From contig NZ_VIYJ01000006.1 in assembly GCF_008087085.1 (NCBI RefSeq), positions 1 through 64,000 of the forward strand: a stretch of 64,000 nucleotides of DNA, written 5' to 3'. The notes under the pieces were generated by a model. That model was given only the letters and a program-made list of their open reading frames with translations, had not been told where the DNA came from and made no database searches. Both the position numbers and the translations under genes were made by a program. This document shows, in pieces, positions 17,012-25,600 of this stretch; position 1 is the stretch's first letter, and each line of letters begins with the position of its first letter. This stretch comes from Nocardioides rubriscoriae. GTDB taxonomy: Bacteria > Actinomycetota > Actinomycetes > Propionibacteriales > Nocardioidaceae.

Positions 17012-17494
17012 ATGAGTCGTGCCGTCTGCCCCGGGTCCTTCGACCCCGTGACCCACGGGCACCTCGACATCGTCGGACGGGCCGCGCGGCTGTTCGACGA
17101 GGTCGTGGTCGCCATCGGCGTCAACCAGTCCAAGAGCCGGCTCTTCGGGCCCGAGGAGCGCGTCGCCATGCTCGAGCGCGCGGTGGCGGGCTTCCCCAAC
17201 GTGCGCGTCGAGGGCTTCACCGGCCTGGTCACCGACTTCTGCGTCGAGCACGACGCACAGGCGATCGTGAAGGGCCTGCGGTCCTCCAGCGACTTCGACT
17301 ACGAGCTGCCGATGGCCCACATGAACTCCGCCCTCACCGGGGTCGAGACGGTGTTCCTGCCGACCGCGACCGGCCAGTCCTTCGTGTCCTCGAGCCTGGT
17401 CAAGGAGGTCGCCTCCTTCGGCGGCGACGTGTCGGCGTTCGTCCCCGACTTCGTGCTCGAGGCCCTCACCCGCCGCTTGGCGGAGCGCACATGA
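17012..17494 (+). CDS. coaD: Phosphopantetheine adenylyltransferase
   Basis: A 160-residue enzyme for the penultimate step of coenzyme A synthesis. CPGSFDPVTHGHLDIVGRA contains the nucleotidyltransferase HxGH motif, and FVSSSLVKEVASFGGD is the second signature. IVKGLRSSSDFDYELPMAHMN binds phosphopantetheine. Full length, ATG at 17012, directly after rsmD. Confidence 0.97.
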   Translation: MSRAVCPGSFDPVTHGHLDIVGRAARLFDEVVVAIGVNQSKSRLFGPEERVAMLERAVAGFPNVRVEGFTGLVTDFCVEHDAQAIVKGLRSSSDFDYELPMAHMNSALTGVETVFLPTATGQSFVSSSLVKEVASFGGDVSAFVPDFVLEALTRRLAERT

Positions 17495-17540
17495 TTTCGC
17501 GGCACGGCGAGCGACCAGTACGCTTCTGGTCTGTTCTGTT

Positions 17541-18137
17541 GTGCCCGGACCCGGAAGTGATCCCCTGACCAGCCTGGACCCGAGAGCGCCGCTCGTGCTC
17601 GACACCCGCGAGCTCGGCCGCCGCCCGGGGTCCCAGCGTGAGGTGACACTGACGGTGCCGGCCCCGACAGGACTGGGCATCGACATCCTCTCCGTCCCCG
17701 AGGGCTCACCGGTCACCATCGACCTGCGGCTCGAGGCGGTCATGGAAGGGGTGCTGGTCACGGGCACGGCGCGAGCCGGGCTCGACGGCGAGTGCGCACG
17801 GTGCCTGGATCCGATCGTCGACGAGATCGACGTGACGCTCCAGGAGCTGTACCTCTACGACGACGACCATCACCACCACGGCAGTCACGACGAGGCCGGT
17901 GAGGACGACGAGGTCAGCACGATGGAGGACGACCTGGTCGACCTCGAACCCCTGCTGCGGGACGCGGTGGTGCTCGCACTACCGTTCCAGCCGCTGTGCC
18001 AGGACGACTGTCCCGGGCTGTGCGCCGAGTGCGGCGCATCGCTCAAGCAGGACCCCGAGCACTCGCACGACGACCCGATCGACCCGAGGTGGGCAGCGCT
18101 CACCAGGCTCGACACGCAGACCGACCTGAACACCTAG
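17541..18137 (+). CDS. DUF177 (YceD) family protein
   Basis: A 198-residue protein of the YceD/DUF177 family, always next to rpmF and linked to 23S rRNA processing or accumulation. The family cysteines appear in [11 protein letters not shown] and in [19 protein letters not shown], probably a metal site. There is a striking acidic/His insert [18 protein letters not shown] in the middle. The GTG at 17541 is the reading used, but no good ribosome binding site lies before it, so the exact start is uncertain. rpmF follows after 9 bases. Confidence 0.85.
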   Translation: MPGPGSDPLTSLDPRAPLVLDTRELGRRPGSQREVTLTVPAPTGLGIDILSVPEGSPVTIDLRLEAVMEGVLVTGTARAGLDGECARCLDPIVDEIDVTLQELYLYDDDHHHHGSHDEAGEDDEVSTMEDDLVDLEPLLRDAVVLALPFQPLCQDDCPGLCAECGASLKQDPEHSHDDPIDPRWAALTRLDTQTDLNT

Positions 18138-18146
18138 GAGAATCCA

Positions 18147-18332
18147 GTGGCTGTCCCGAAGCGGAAGATGTCGCGGAGCAACACCCGCCACCGTCGCTCG
18201 CAGTGGAAGGCCGTCGCGCCGACCCTGGTCACCTGCGCCAACCCGGCGTGCGGTTCCCAGCACCTGCCGCACCGTGCGTGCGGCGAGTGCGGCCAGTACG
18301 GCGCCCGCACCGCCCGTCGCCAGGTCCTCTGA
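18147..18332 (+). CDS. rpmF: 50S ribosomal protein L32
   Basis: A 61-residue L32: [21 protein letters not shown] followed by the zinc ribbon with CANPACG and CGECGQYG. The GTG at 18147 has TAGGAGA upstream. It sits in the DUF177-rpmF-rnc-mutM order conserved in actinobacteria. Confidence 0.96.
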   Translation: MAVPKRKMSRSNTRHRRSQWKAVAPTLVTCANPACGSQHLPHRACGECGQYGARTARRQVL

Positions 18333-19065
18333 CCTCCTCACCGTCGCGATCAGCAACTACGTCTCGCTGCGCACGGCGCTCGGGGATCCGGTACTCGACC
18401 CCGAGCTCCTCGAGCGCGCCCTGACGCACCGGTCCTACGCCTACGAGAACGGTGGGCTGCCGACCAACGAGCGGCTGGAGTTCCTCGGCGACTCGGTGCT
18501 CGGGGTCGTGGTGACCGAGACGCTCTACACGATGCACCCCGACCTGTCCGAGGGTCGGCTGGCCAAGCTGCGCGCCGCGGTCGTCAACGCACGCGCCCTG
18601 GCCGGGGTCGCGATCACCATCGGGCTCGGTGAGCACGTCAAGCTCGGCCGCGGCGAGGAGTCGACGGGCGGGCGCCACAAGGCGTCGATCCTGTCCGACA
18701 CCGTCGAGGCGGTCATCGGCGCCGTCCACCTCAGCGGTGGCATCACCGTGGCCGCCGAGGTCGTCCACCGGCTCTTCGACCCCCTCATCGAGGAGGCGTC
18801 GGCGATGGGCGCCGGCCTGGACTGGAAGACCTCGCTGCAGGAGCTCGCCGCCGAGCACACCCTCGGCGTGCCCGAGTACGTCATCACCGACGAGGGCCCC
18901 GACCACATGAAGACCTTCCACGCACAGGTCCGCGTCGGCGGCCGGCTCTACGGCAACGGCGTCGGGCGCTCCAAGAAGGAGGCCGAGCAGGCCTCGGCCG
19001 AGACGGCGTACGGCGAGATCGTGGCCGCGATCGAGGCTGCGTCCGTCCCCGACCCGAGCGCGTGA
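18274..19065 (+). CDS. rnc: Ribonuclease III
   Basis: The conserved protein runs from about 18361 on: [12 protein letters not shown], the catalytic signature [31 protein letters not shown], then a C-terminal dsRNA-binding domain ([16 protein letters not shown]...[13 protein letters not shown]). It processes rRNA precursors and cleaves dsRNA. The start is unclear. The only standard start codon in frame ahead of the domain is GTG 18274, inside rpmF, giving a 59-base overlap and a 25-residue extension. Family members usually begin near the ATC at 18349. The stop and function are certain, the start is not. Confidence 0.9.
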   Translation: MRAASAASTAPAPPVARSSDLLTVAISNYVSLRTALGDPVLDPELLERALTHRSYAYENGGLPTNERLEFLGDSVLGVVVTETLYTMHPDLSEGRLAKLRAAVVNARALAGVAITIGLGEHVKLGRGEESTGGRHKASILSDTVEAVIGAVHLSGGITVAAEVVHRLFDPLIEEASAMGAGLDWKTSLQELAAEHTLGVPEYVITDEGPDHMKTFHAQVRVGGRLYGNGVGRSKKEAEQASAETAYGEIVAAIEAASVPDPSA

Positions 19066-19077
19066 CCCGGCCCGTCC

Positions 19078-19962
19078 GTGCCTGAGCTGCCCGAGGTCGA
19101 GGTCGTGCGCGCCGGCCTCGAGCGCCACGTCCTCGGCGCGCGGATCACCCGCGTCGACGTCCTGCACCCCCGCCCGGTGCGCCGCGACCCGCGCGGCCCC
19201 GAGGGTTTCGCCGGCGCGCTCGCCGGACGACGGATCGCGGCGGCCCGCCGTCGCGGCAAGTACCTCTGGCTGCCCCTCGACAACGGCGACGCCCTGCTCG
19301 CCCACCTCGGCATGAGCGGGCAGATGCTCGTGCAGCCGCAGGACGCCCCCGCCGAGCGCCACCTGCGGGTGCGGCTGGTGCTCGAGGGCGCCGCCGAGGA
19401 CCGCGAGCTGCGCTTCGTCGACCAGCGGATGTTCGGCGGGCTGTCGATCAGCGCCGGTGGGGCCGACCTGCCCGCCGAGATCGCCCACATCGCGCGCGAC
19501 CCGCTCGACCCCGAGTTCGACGACGACCTGTTCGTGGCCCGCGTCCGCAAGCGGAGCTCGGGCGTCAAGCGGCTGCTGCTCGACCAGGGCCTGGTCTCCG
19601 GCGTCGGCAACATCTACGCCGACGAGTCGCTGTGGCGCGCGGGCCTGCACGGCGAGCGGCCCGGCGAGCGGCTCACCGGCGCCCAGGTGCGTGCCCTGCT
19701 CGGGCACGCCCGCGAGGTCATGGGCGAGGCGCTGCGCCAGGGCGGCACCTCGTTCGACGCCCTCTACGTCAACGTCAACGGTGAGTCGGGTTACTTCGAC
19801 CGGTCCCTGCACGCCTACGGGCGCCAGGACCAGCCGTGCGACCGCTGCGGCACGCCCATCAAGCGCGTCGCCTTCATGAACCGGTCGTCCTACTTCTGCC
19901 CGAAGTGCCAGCCGGCGCCGCGCCGGCGACGCCCGCCCTTAGCAGGCAACACGCCGGATTGA
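19078..19962 (+). CDS. mutM: Formamidopyrimidine-DNA glycosylase (Fpg)
   Basis: A 294-residue base-excision glycosylase/AP lyase for 8-oxoguanine. It begins (M)[14 protein letters not shown] with the catalytic N-terminal Pro and Glu. [10 protein letters not shown] has the conserved Lys, [15 protein letters not shown] is the helix-two-turn-helix, and [13 protein letters not shown]...FCPKCQ is the zinc finger. GTG at 19078, 12 bases after rnc. In most actinobacteria smc follows soon; here the next gene is a small ORF and then a 12.5-kb leftward module. Confidence 0.97.
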   Translation: MPELPEVEVVRAGLERHVLGARITRVDVLHPRPVRRDPRGPEGFAGALAGRRIAAARRRGKYLWLPLDNGDALLAHLGMSGQMLVQPQDAPAERHLRVRLVLEGAAEDRELRFVDQRMFGGLSISAGGADLPAEIAHIARDPLDPEFDDDLFVARVRKRSSGVKRLLLDQGLVSGVGNIYADESLWRAGLHGERPGERLTGAQVRALLGHAREVMGEALRQGGTSFDALYVNVNGESGYFDRSLHAYGRQDQPCDRCGTPIKRVAFMNRSSYFCPKCQPAPRRRRPPLAGNTPD

Positions 19963-20079
19963 CCCTCGCCTTTCGGGGTGGGACTCTGGTAGGCGGCCCG
20001 CCGGACCTGACCGTCAACCTCCGAACGGACATTTCCGGACCCACCCACCGTCACACCCCACCACATCGGAAGGTTCACC

Positions 20080-20280
20080 ATGGCCAAGGCGCTGATCGGC
20101 TACCTGAGCAGCGACCAGCGAGACCCCCGCGACGCCGCCGACAACGCTCGGCTCCGCAAGCGGGTGGCCGAGCTGGAAACCCTCGTCCTCCGACTCTCGG
20201 AGGAGAACGACAGGCTGGTGGCCGCGCGGGCCGCCGAGCTCCTCGACACCGCCCCGATGCCGGAGATGCAGCCGGCCTGA
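20080..20280 (+). CDS. Small coiled-coil protein of unknown function (66 aa)
   Basis: MAKALIGYLSSDQRDPRDAA, then a leucine-zipper-like stretch NARLRKRVAELETLVLRLSEENDRLVAARAAEL with heptad leucines (residues about 25-56), then a Pro/Met tail. The amphipathic helix resembles bZIP-type coiled coils, so it probably dimerises or docks on another helix. The ATG at 20080 has AAGG 8 bases upstream. It is followed by tandem hairpins. I recall similar small proteins in actinobacteria but cannot assign a function. Confidence 0.75.
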   Translation: MAKALIGYLSSDQRDPRDAADNARLRKRVAELETLVLRLSEENDRLVAARAAELLDTAPMPEMQPA

Positions 20281-20287
20281 GCACGTC

Positions 20288-20332
20288 GGTCGGCGGCGGC
20301 CGCCGACCGGGCCCCGCCCCTGACGGGGCGGG
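20288..20332. terminator. Tandem hairpins between the 66-aa gene and the Ig-like gene
   Basis: Two adjacent hairpins: GGTCGGCGGC/GCCGCCGACC (20288-20308, 10 bp) and CCCGCCCC/GGGGCGGG (20313-20332, 8 bp, loop TGAC). They lie between convergent genes and can act in both directions; no U-tract follows. Confidence 0.65.
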
Positions 20333-20359
20333 CTCCCGACGACCTACCGGGTCAGCCGG

Positions 20360-22591
20360 TCACCGGACCCGGACGGTGTTCGACACGTCGGCGACCGTCC
20401 TCGGGGTCGAGCCGACCTCGGCGACGTACGTCGTGCCCCGGCGGGCGTTGCGGTCCCTGACCCGGACGACGACCCGGCCGGTCGCGTCGAGGACGCCGAC
20501 CCGCACGACCCGACGTACGCCGTGGGCGACCCGGACGATCCTGACCCTGGCGCCCGCGGCCATGCGAGGCGCGCGGACGGTGAGGACGTCGGCGGCGCGC
20601 CCGCCCTCGGGCGTGCCGACCAGGGTGGACCTGATCACGGATCCGAAGACGACGGTGCTGTCGAGCGTGCGGCTGCGGACGCCGTCGCTGACGACCGCGG
20701 TCAGCTGCGCGCGGCCGAGCCTGGTCCCGACGAAGGTGTAGGTGGCCTCGCCGCGGGCGTTGGTGACCCGGTTGGCCCGAGCCTCGCCGCCGCTGCGCTC
20801 CGGGCCGAAACGGAAGAACTGCACCCGGTAGCCGCGCACGGGGTTGCCCTCCTGGTCGACGACCCGCACGGTCTGGGTGACGGTGCTGCCGACGGCGACC
20901 ACGTCGGTCGCGTCGGAGGTGACCTTGAACCGGGACGCGTCGAAGTCGAGCTCGTAGAAGTCGGCGGTGCTGGAGCCCACGGCGTCGTCGGTGCCCGTGG
21001 CGGCGGTGCCCGCGGTGTCGGTGTAGCGGTAGGTCGGGGCGTTCCACGTGCCCGTGAGGTCGATCGACCCGGTCTCGAAGGAGACGACCCAGACGTCCCC
21101 GGCGTCGTCGAGGTCCGACACGACGAAGTCGTCGCTGTAGTCGTAGTTGTCGAGATCGCCGCTGTAGGTGAGCGCCACGGGCTTGCCGACGACCCGGTTG
21201 CCGAACTGGTCGAGGGTGTCGACCTCGTAGTAGGTGCGGTTGCCGGCCAGGGCCGGGTCGACGGGAGCCACCTGCTCGGCGGCGGGGGACCGCACGATCT
21301 CGACCCTGCCGTTGAGCGGGTTGCTGGTGTCCCACTCGGCGGTCTCGCTGCCCGTGAGCGCGCCGGCGTGCGTGGTGACCGTCGCGGTGACCTGGCCGTC
21401 GGGGTCGAAGTCCCGGTCGCGTCCGATCGCGACCTTGAAGTCGATCGCGCCGTCGGCGTCGGTGAGCCCGGTCAACGACCGGCCGAGCTGCTCGAGGGTG
21501 CCCGCCGGTGCGCCCACGACGGACGGCAGCTGCTCGTCGCCGGTGGTGAAGAAGCCGTGGTCGAGCTCCACTGTGGTGAGCTGGCCCACGACCGGGTCGG
21601 GCAGCAGGTCCGCGTCGCCCTGGACGCCGGAGGCGGTCGGGTCGACGTCGAAGGTGTCGTCGGGCGCCGTGACCGTCACCTTGCCGACCAGCGGCCGGCC
21701 GGGGGTGCCGCTGCCCAGGTCGTCGACGACGACCGTGCTCCCGGTCGGGGGAGCCACGCTGACCAGGTCGACGTCGAGCGACGAGGTGGCGTCGGCGTCC
21801 CCGATCGCGGGGGTGGCGGCGGTGGTGGCGTCGATCGTGCCCCCGAGCTCGCTGCCCTGGCCGTCCTCGGGCGGGTCGCTCAGCACCGCGGAGAAGGAGC
21901 CGTCGGCGTCAGTCGGCACCTGGAGGGAGGTGACCAGCGGGCCCGGGGTGGCGGGGACGAACCCGGCGTCCGCGAGCGGGTCTCCGCCCGCGGCGCCGCG
22001 CACGAGGGCCAGGTCGACCAGCCGGCCGGGCAGCCCGGTGCCGTTCTCCAGGCGCAACGACCCGGCGACCGGGCGGTCGGCACCCGCGGCCGTGCGCAGC
22101 GGGCTGTCGTCGTCGAGGTCGATCGTGGCGTTGCCGACCTCGAGGGTCAGGATGCGGCTGCGCGGGATGGCGTGGGCGTCGGCGGCGTCGGGTCCGAGAC
22201 CGGCGACGAGCACGTAGGTGCCCGGGGTCTGCGTCGTCGGCAGCGGTACGACGAACTCGCCGACGACGTCGCTGGTCACGAGGTCCATGCCGACCGCGGG
22301 CAGCTGCGACGCGGGGACCGCGGGGTCGAACGGCGTGATGGTCCAGAAGTAGCGCAGGTCCTGGGCGTCGTCGACGTCGACCGCACCCGCGACCGGGTCG
22401 GTGACCTGCACGGTGAGATCGCCGGGGGCGTACTCGTCGAGGTCGAAGGCGCCGCCGTCCTGCGAGGTCGCCACCAGTCGGAGCGTGGCGGGGGCCGCCA
22501 CCGCGGTCGACGCGAGCGAGCTCACCGCCGAGAGGGCCAGGGTCGAGGCGAGGGCGAGGGCGAGGCCGCGCCCGTGCGGGGTGGGGTTCAT
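20360..22591 (-). CDS. Secreted Ig-like repeat protein (743 aa), unknown function
   Basis: MNPTPHGRGLALALASTLALSAV... is a Sec signal peptide with likely cleavage after AVAA (about residue 33). The rest is beta-rich and acidic with several Ig-like units. The clearest is TVTQTVRVVDQEGNPVRGY through VTNARGEATYTFVGTRLGRA, a bacterial Ig-like (Big_1) domain with the typical NARGEATYTF strand. Another unit contains YEVDTLDQFGNRVVGKPVAL. No catalytic motif, LPXTG or C-terminal membrane anchor was seen, so it may be free or held by a partner. The ATG at 22591 has AAGGACC upstream. It starts 62 bases after the giant RTX gene in the same direction, so the two form an operon. Confidence 0.82.
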   Translation of the reverse strand: MNPTPHGRGLALALASTLALSAVSSLASTAVAAPATLRLVATSQDGGAFDLDEYAPGDLTVQVTDPVAGAVDVDDAQDLRYFWTITPFDPAVPASQLPAVGMDLVTSDVVGEFVVPLPTTQTPGTYVLVAGLGPDAADAHAIPRSRILTLEVGNATIDLDDDSPLRTAAGADRPVAGSLRLENGTGLPGRLVDLALVRGAAGGDPLADAGFVPATPGPLVTSLQVPTDADGSFSAVLSDPPEDGQGSELGGTIDATTAATPAIGDADATSSLDVDLVSVAPPTGSTVVVDDLGSGTPGRPLVGKVTVTAPDDTFDVDPTASGVQGDADLLPDPVVGQLTTVELDHGFFTTGDEQLPSVVGAPAGTLEQLGRSLTGLTDADGAIDFKVAIGRDRDFDPDGQVTATVTTHAGALTGSETAEWDTSNPLNGRVEIVRSPAAEQVAPVDPALAGNRTYYEVDTLDQFGNRVVGKPVALTYSGDLDNYDYSDDFVVSDLDDAGDVWVVSFETGSIDLTGTWNAPTYRYTDTAGTAATGTDDAVGSSTADFYELDFDASRFKVTSDATDVVAVGSTVTQTVRVVDQEGNPVRGYRVQFFRFGPERSGGEARANRVTNARGEATYTFVGTRLGRAQLTAVVSDGVRSRTLDSTVVFGSVIRSTLVGTPEGGRAADVLTVRAPRMAAGARVRIVRVAHGVRRVVRVGVLDATGRVVVRVRDRNARRGTTYVAEVGSTPRTVADVSNTVRVR

Positions 22592-22653
22592 GGAGGTCCT
22601 TTTCGGGGATGGGGATGAGGTGGTCGGGGCGCGGCGCGTGGCCGTGACCCGGG

Positions 22654-25600
22654 TCAGCCGGTCTCGCAGACGAAGCTCCCCTGGTCGGGGTAGGGGACCA
22701 GGCGTTCGGGGGCGGGGATCGCCAGCTCGGCCGAGCCGACGGACCCCGTGGCGGCCGCCAGCTGGCGCAGCGCCGAGACCATCGACGACGTCGGCTCGCG
22801 CAGGACCCGGCCGCTGCCGTAGCCGGACCGGCAGACCTTGTAGTAGTTGGTCGTCGAGCGCCAGTCGATCAGCCGGTCGCCCTGGGCCCGCCGGGCGCTG
22901 CCCTCGTCGCCCATGTCGGCCTGCATCGCGTCGGCCCCGGAGCCGCCGTACAGGACGTCGCGGCCGTTGACGGTGCGTCGACGCCGGTCGGTGTCCTCGA
23001 CCGGTGCGGCCAGCTGCCACAACCGCCGGTCGAAGGTGCGGCGCTTGACGTCGAGCAGGTCGTTGCCGGCCCCGCCGAACAAGCGGTCGTGGCCGGTCCC
23101 GCCCCAGGCGGCGTCGGCGCCGTCGCCGGCGAGGACGACGTCGTCGCCGCTGCCCGCGTTGACGACGTCGTTGCCCGCGCCCGCGTGCAGGGAGTCGAGG
23201 CCGTCCCCGCCCAGCAGGAGGTCCTCGCCGCCGAGGGTCGACTGCGAGAGGGTCACGACCCGCACGAGGGTGCCGTGGGGGCGGACCAGCTCGCGGATGA
23301 ACCCGGTGCGGTCCGAGACGGTGCGGTCGACGCCTCCCAGGGCGCCGGCCGGCGTCGGGACGTCGATGCCCTGGTCGCCGACGAGGGCGTCGTCGCCGCT
23401 GCCGCCGTCGAGCACGTCGCCCGCGACCCGCTGGCCCAGGTAGGACTGCTGGGCGCGGGTGGTGCGGGTCGCGTCGAACTGCCCGTAGAGGTCGTCGTCG
23501 CCGGCTCCGCCGGCGAGCCGGTCGCTGCCGGCCCAGACGCCGGGCACCTCGTCGGCCATGGCCACCCGGCGTACGACGTGCACGCCGGAGGACCCGCCCG
23601 CGAGCAGGGCGCTGGGGCCGTCGCGGGTGACCCGGCCGTTGTCGCCGAGCAGGACGTCGCCCCCACCGTCGCCGCCGAGCACGTCGTTGCCGTCGACGAG
23701 ACCGGCCGCGCTGCGGTCGAGCGAGCCGGGGACCGGTGTCAGCAGGCGGTCGGTGACCGTCGTGCCGGCCACGGTGATGATCGCGCCGGTGGTGTGGGAC
23801 CCGCCGCCCAGCACGTCGTCCTCGCCGTCGCCGCCGCTGAGCGCGTCGTCACCGACGTTGCCCTCGAGGTAGTCGTCGTCGGCGCCACCGTCGGCGGTGT
23901 CGTCGCCGGCCTGGCCGAAGACGAGGTCGCGGCCCTCACCGGAGGCGATGGTGTCGCCGCCGCCGATGCCGGCAGGGACGGCGTCGGTGGTGGTGGCGAC
24001 GTCGAGGAGCAGCACGGTGCGCAGGCGGGTGCCGTCGGCGCGGGTCGTGGGCGTGCCGGGGGCCGACGGGCGGGTGAGGACGCCGTTGTCGCCGAGCACC
24101 ACGTCGTCGCCGCTGCCGCCCTCCAGGGCGTCGCCGTCGTCGAGCAGGGTCGTGGTGCTGCCGGCGGAGGCCGGGCCCGGGCTGGTCAGGCGGGTCCCGG
24201 TGTCGCCGAGCGGGCGGCCGTCGGTGGCCGAGGAGCCGCCGAGCACGTCGTCGTCGCCGGGGCCGGCGGCGATGGTGTCGCCGCCGTCGTTGCCCTCGAG
24301 GTGGTCGTCGCCGGACCCGCCGTCGATGACGTCGCGGCCACCCTGGCCGAAGACCAGGTCGGCGTACCCGCCGCCGAGGATCGTGTCGGCGCCGGCCGTG
24401 CCGACGTCGGGGCTCGAGTCGAACGTGGCGACGTCGTCGAGGGTCAGGACGTAGGGCGGGGCGTCGTGCGCCTGGGGCGTGACCAGGGCCTCGACCCGGG
24501 TCGGCAGGGCGTTGTCGCCGGCGACCAGGTCGGCGCCGTCGAGCCCGTCGGGGCCGCCGTCGCCCCGGATGGTGTCGAGGCCGTCGGGCACGCCCGCGCC
24601 GTCGCGGACGACGGTGTAGCGCGACCGCGTGGTCGGGTCGAACGTCGAGCCGCCGACGACCACGTCGTCGCCGTCGTCGCCGTAGGCGAGGTCGGACCCC
24701 GGCCCGCCCTCCACGACGTCGTCGTCGGGTCCGCCGCGGACCAGGTCGTCGCCGGTCGAGCCGAGCACGAAGTCGCAGGAGCTGCCGCCGTAAAGCTCGT
24801 CGTAGGCGGTCTCGGTGCCGGGGGAGGCCACCGGGACCCCGTCGACGCCGTCGCCGGGCAGCACCGTGAGGTAGCGGGTGGTCGGCGTCGGCCCGCAGAC
24901 CAGGGCGCTGGAGTCGAAGCGCAGCGGGGAGCCCGCCGTCGCCACCACCGCGGCCGGGACCAGCGGGGACGCTCGCCAGGCGACCGCGGGGTCGGTGACC
25001 GCCGTGACGATCGACTCCGAGACCACGACGGCGTTCTCGGCGACCAGCACGTCCTCGGCGCGGCCGCCGAGCAGCACGTCCTGGCCGTCGGTGGCGCCGC
25101 CGGTGGGGCTGCCGCCGACGAGGTCGTCGGCGCCCTCGTTGCCGCGCAGGCGGTCGTCGCCCGCGCCGCCGTCGAGGTGGTCGTCGCCGAGGCCGCCGAC
25201 GACCACGTCGGAGGCGGCGCCGCCGAGCAGGACGTCGGTGCCGTCGTCGCCGAGCAGCAGGTCGTTGCCGTCGCCGCCGTCGGCGAGGTCGGTGCCGTCG
25301 CCGGCGCCGAGGTAGTCGGAGCCGGAGCCGCCGCGCAGCTCGTCGTCGCCGTCGCCGGCCAGGACGCAGTCACCGTCGGCGTTGTCGCCGCCGGGGGTGA
25401 GCATGGAGGGCAGGTCGACGACGCCCGTGTCGTCGGGGTCGGCGTTGCCGTCGACGTCCACGGTGACGCCGTCGCGGTCGAGGTCGACGCGACCGCCGGT
25501 CACCACGACCTCCCCGCGGAGCAGTCCCTGGAAGCCGTCGGTCGAGCCGGGCCGCTGGATCCGGCCGTCGACGACGTCGAGCCCGGCCAGCGTGCCGGTG

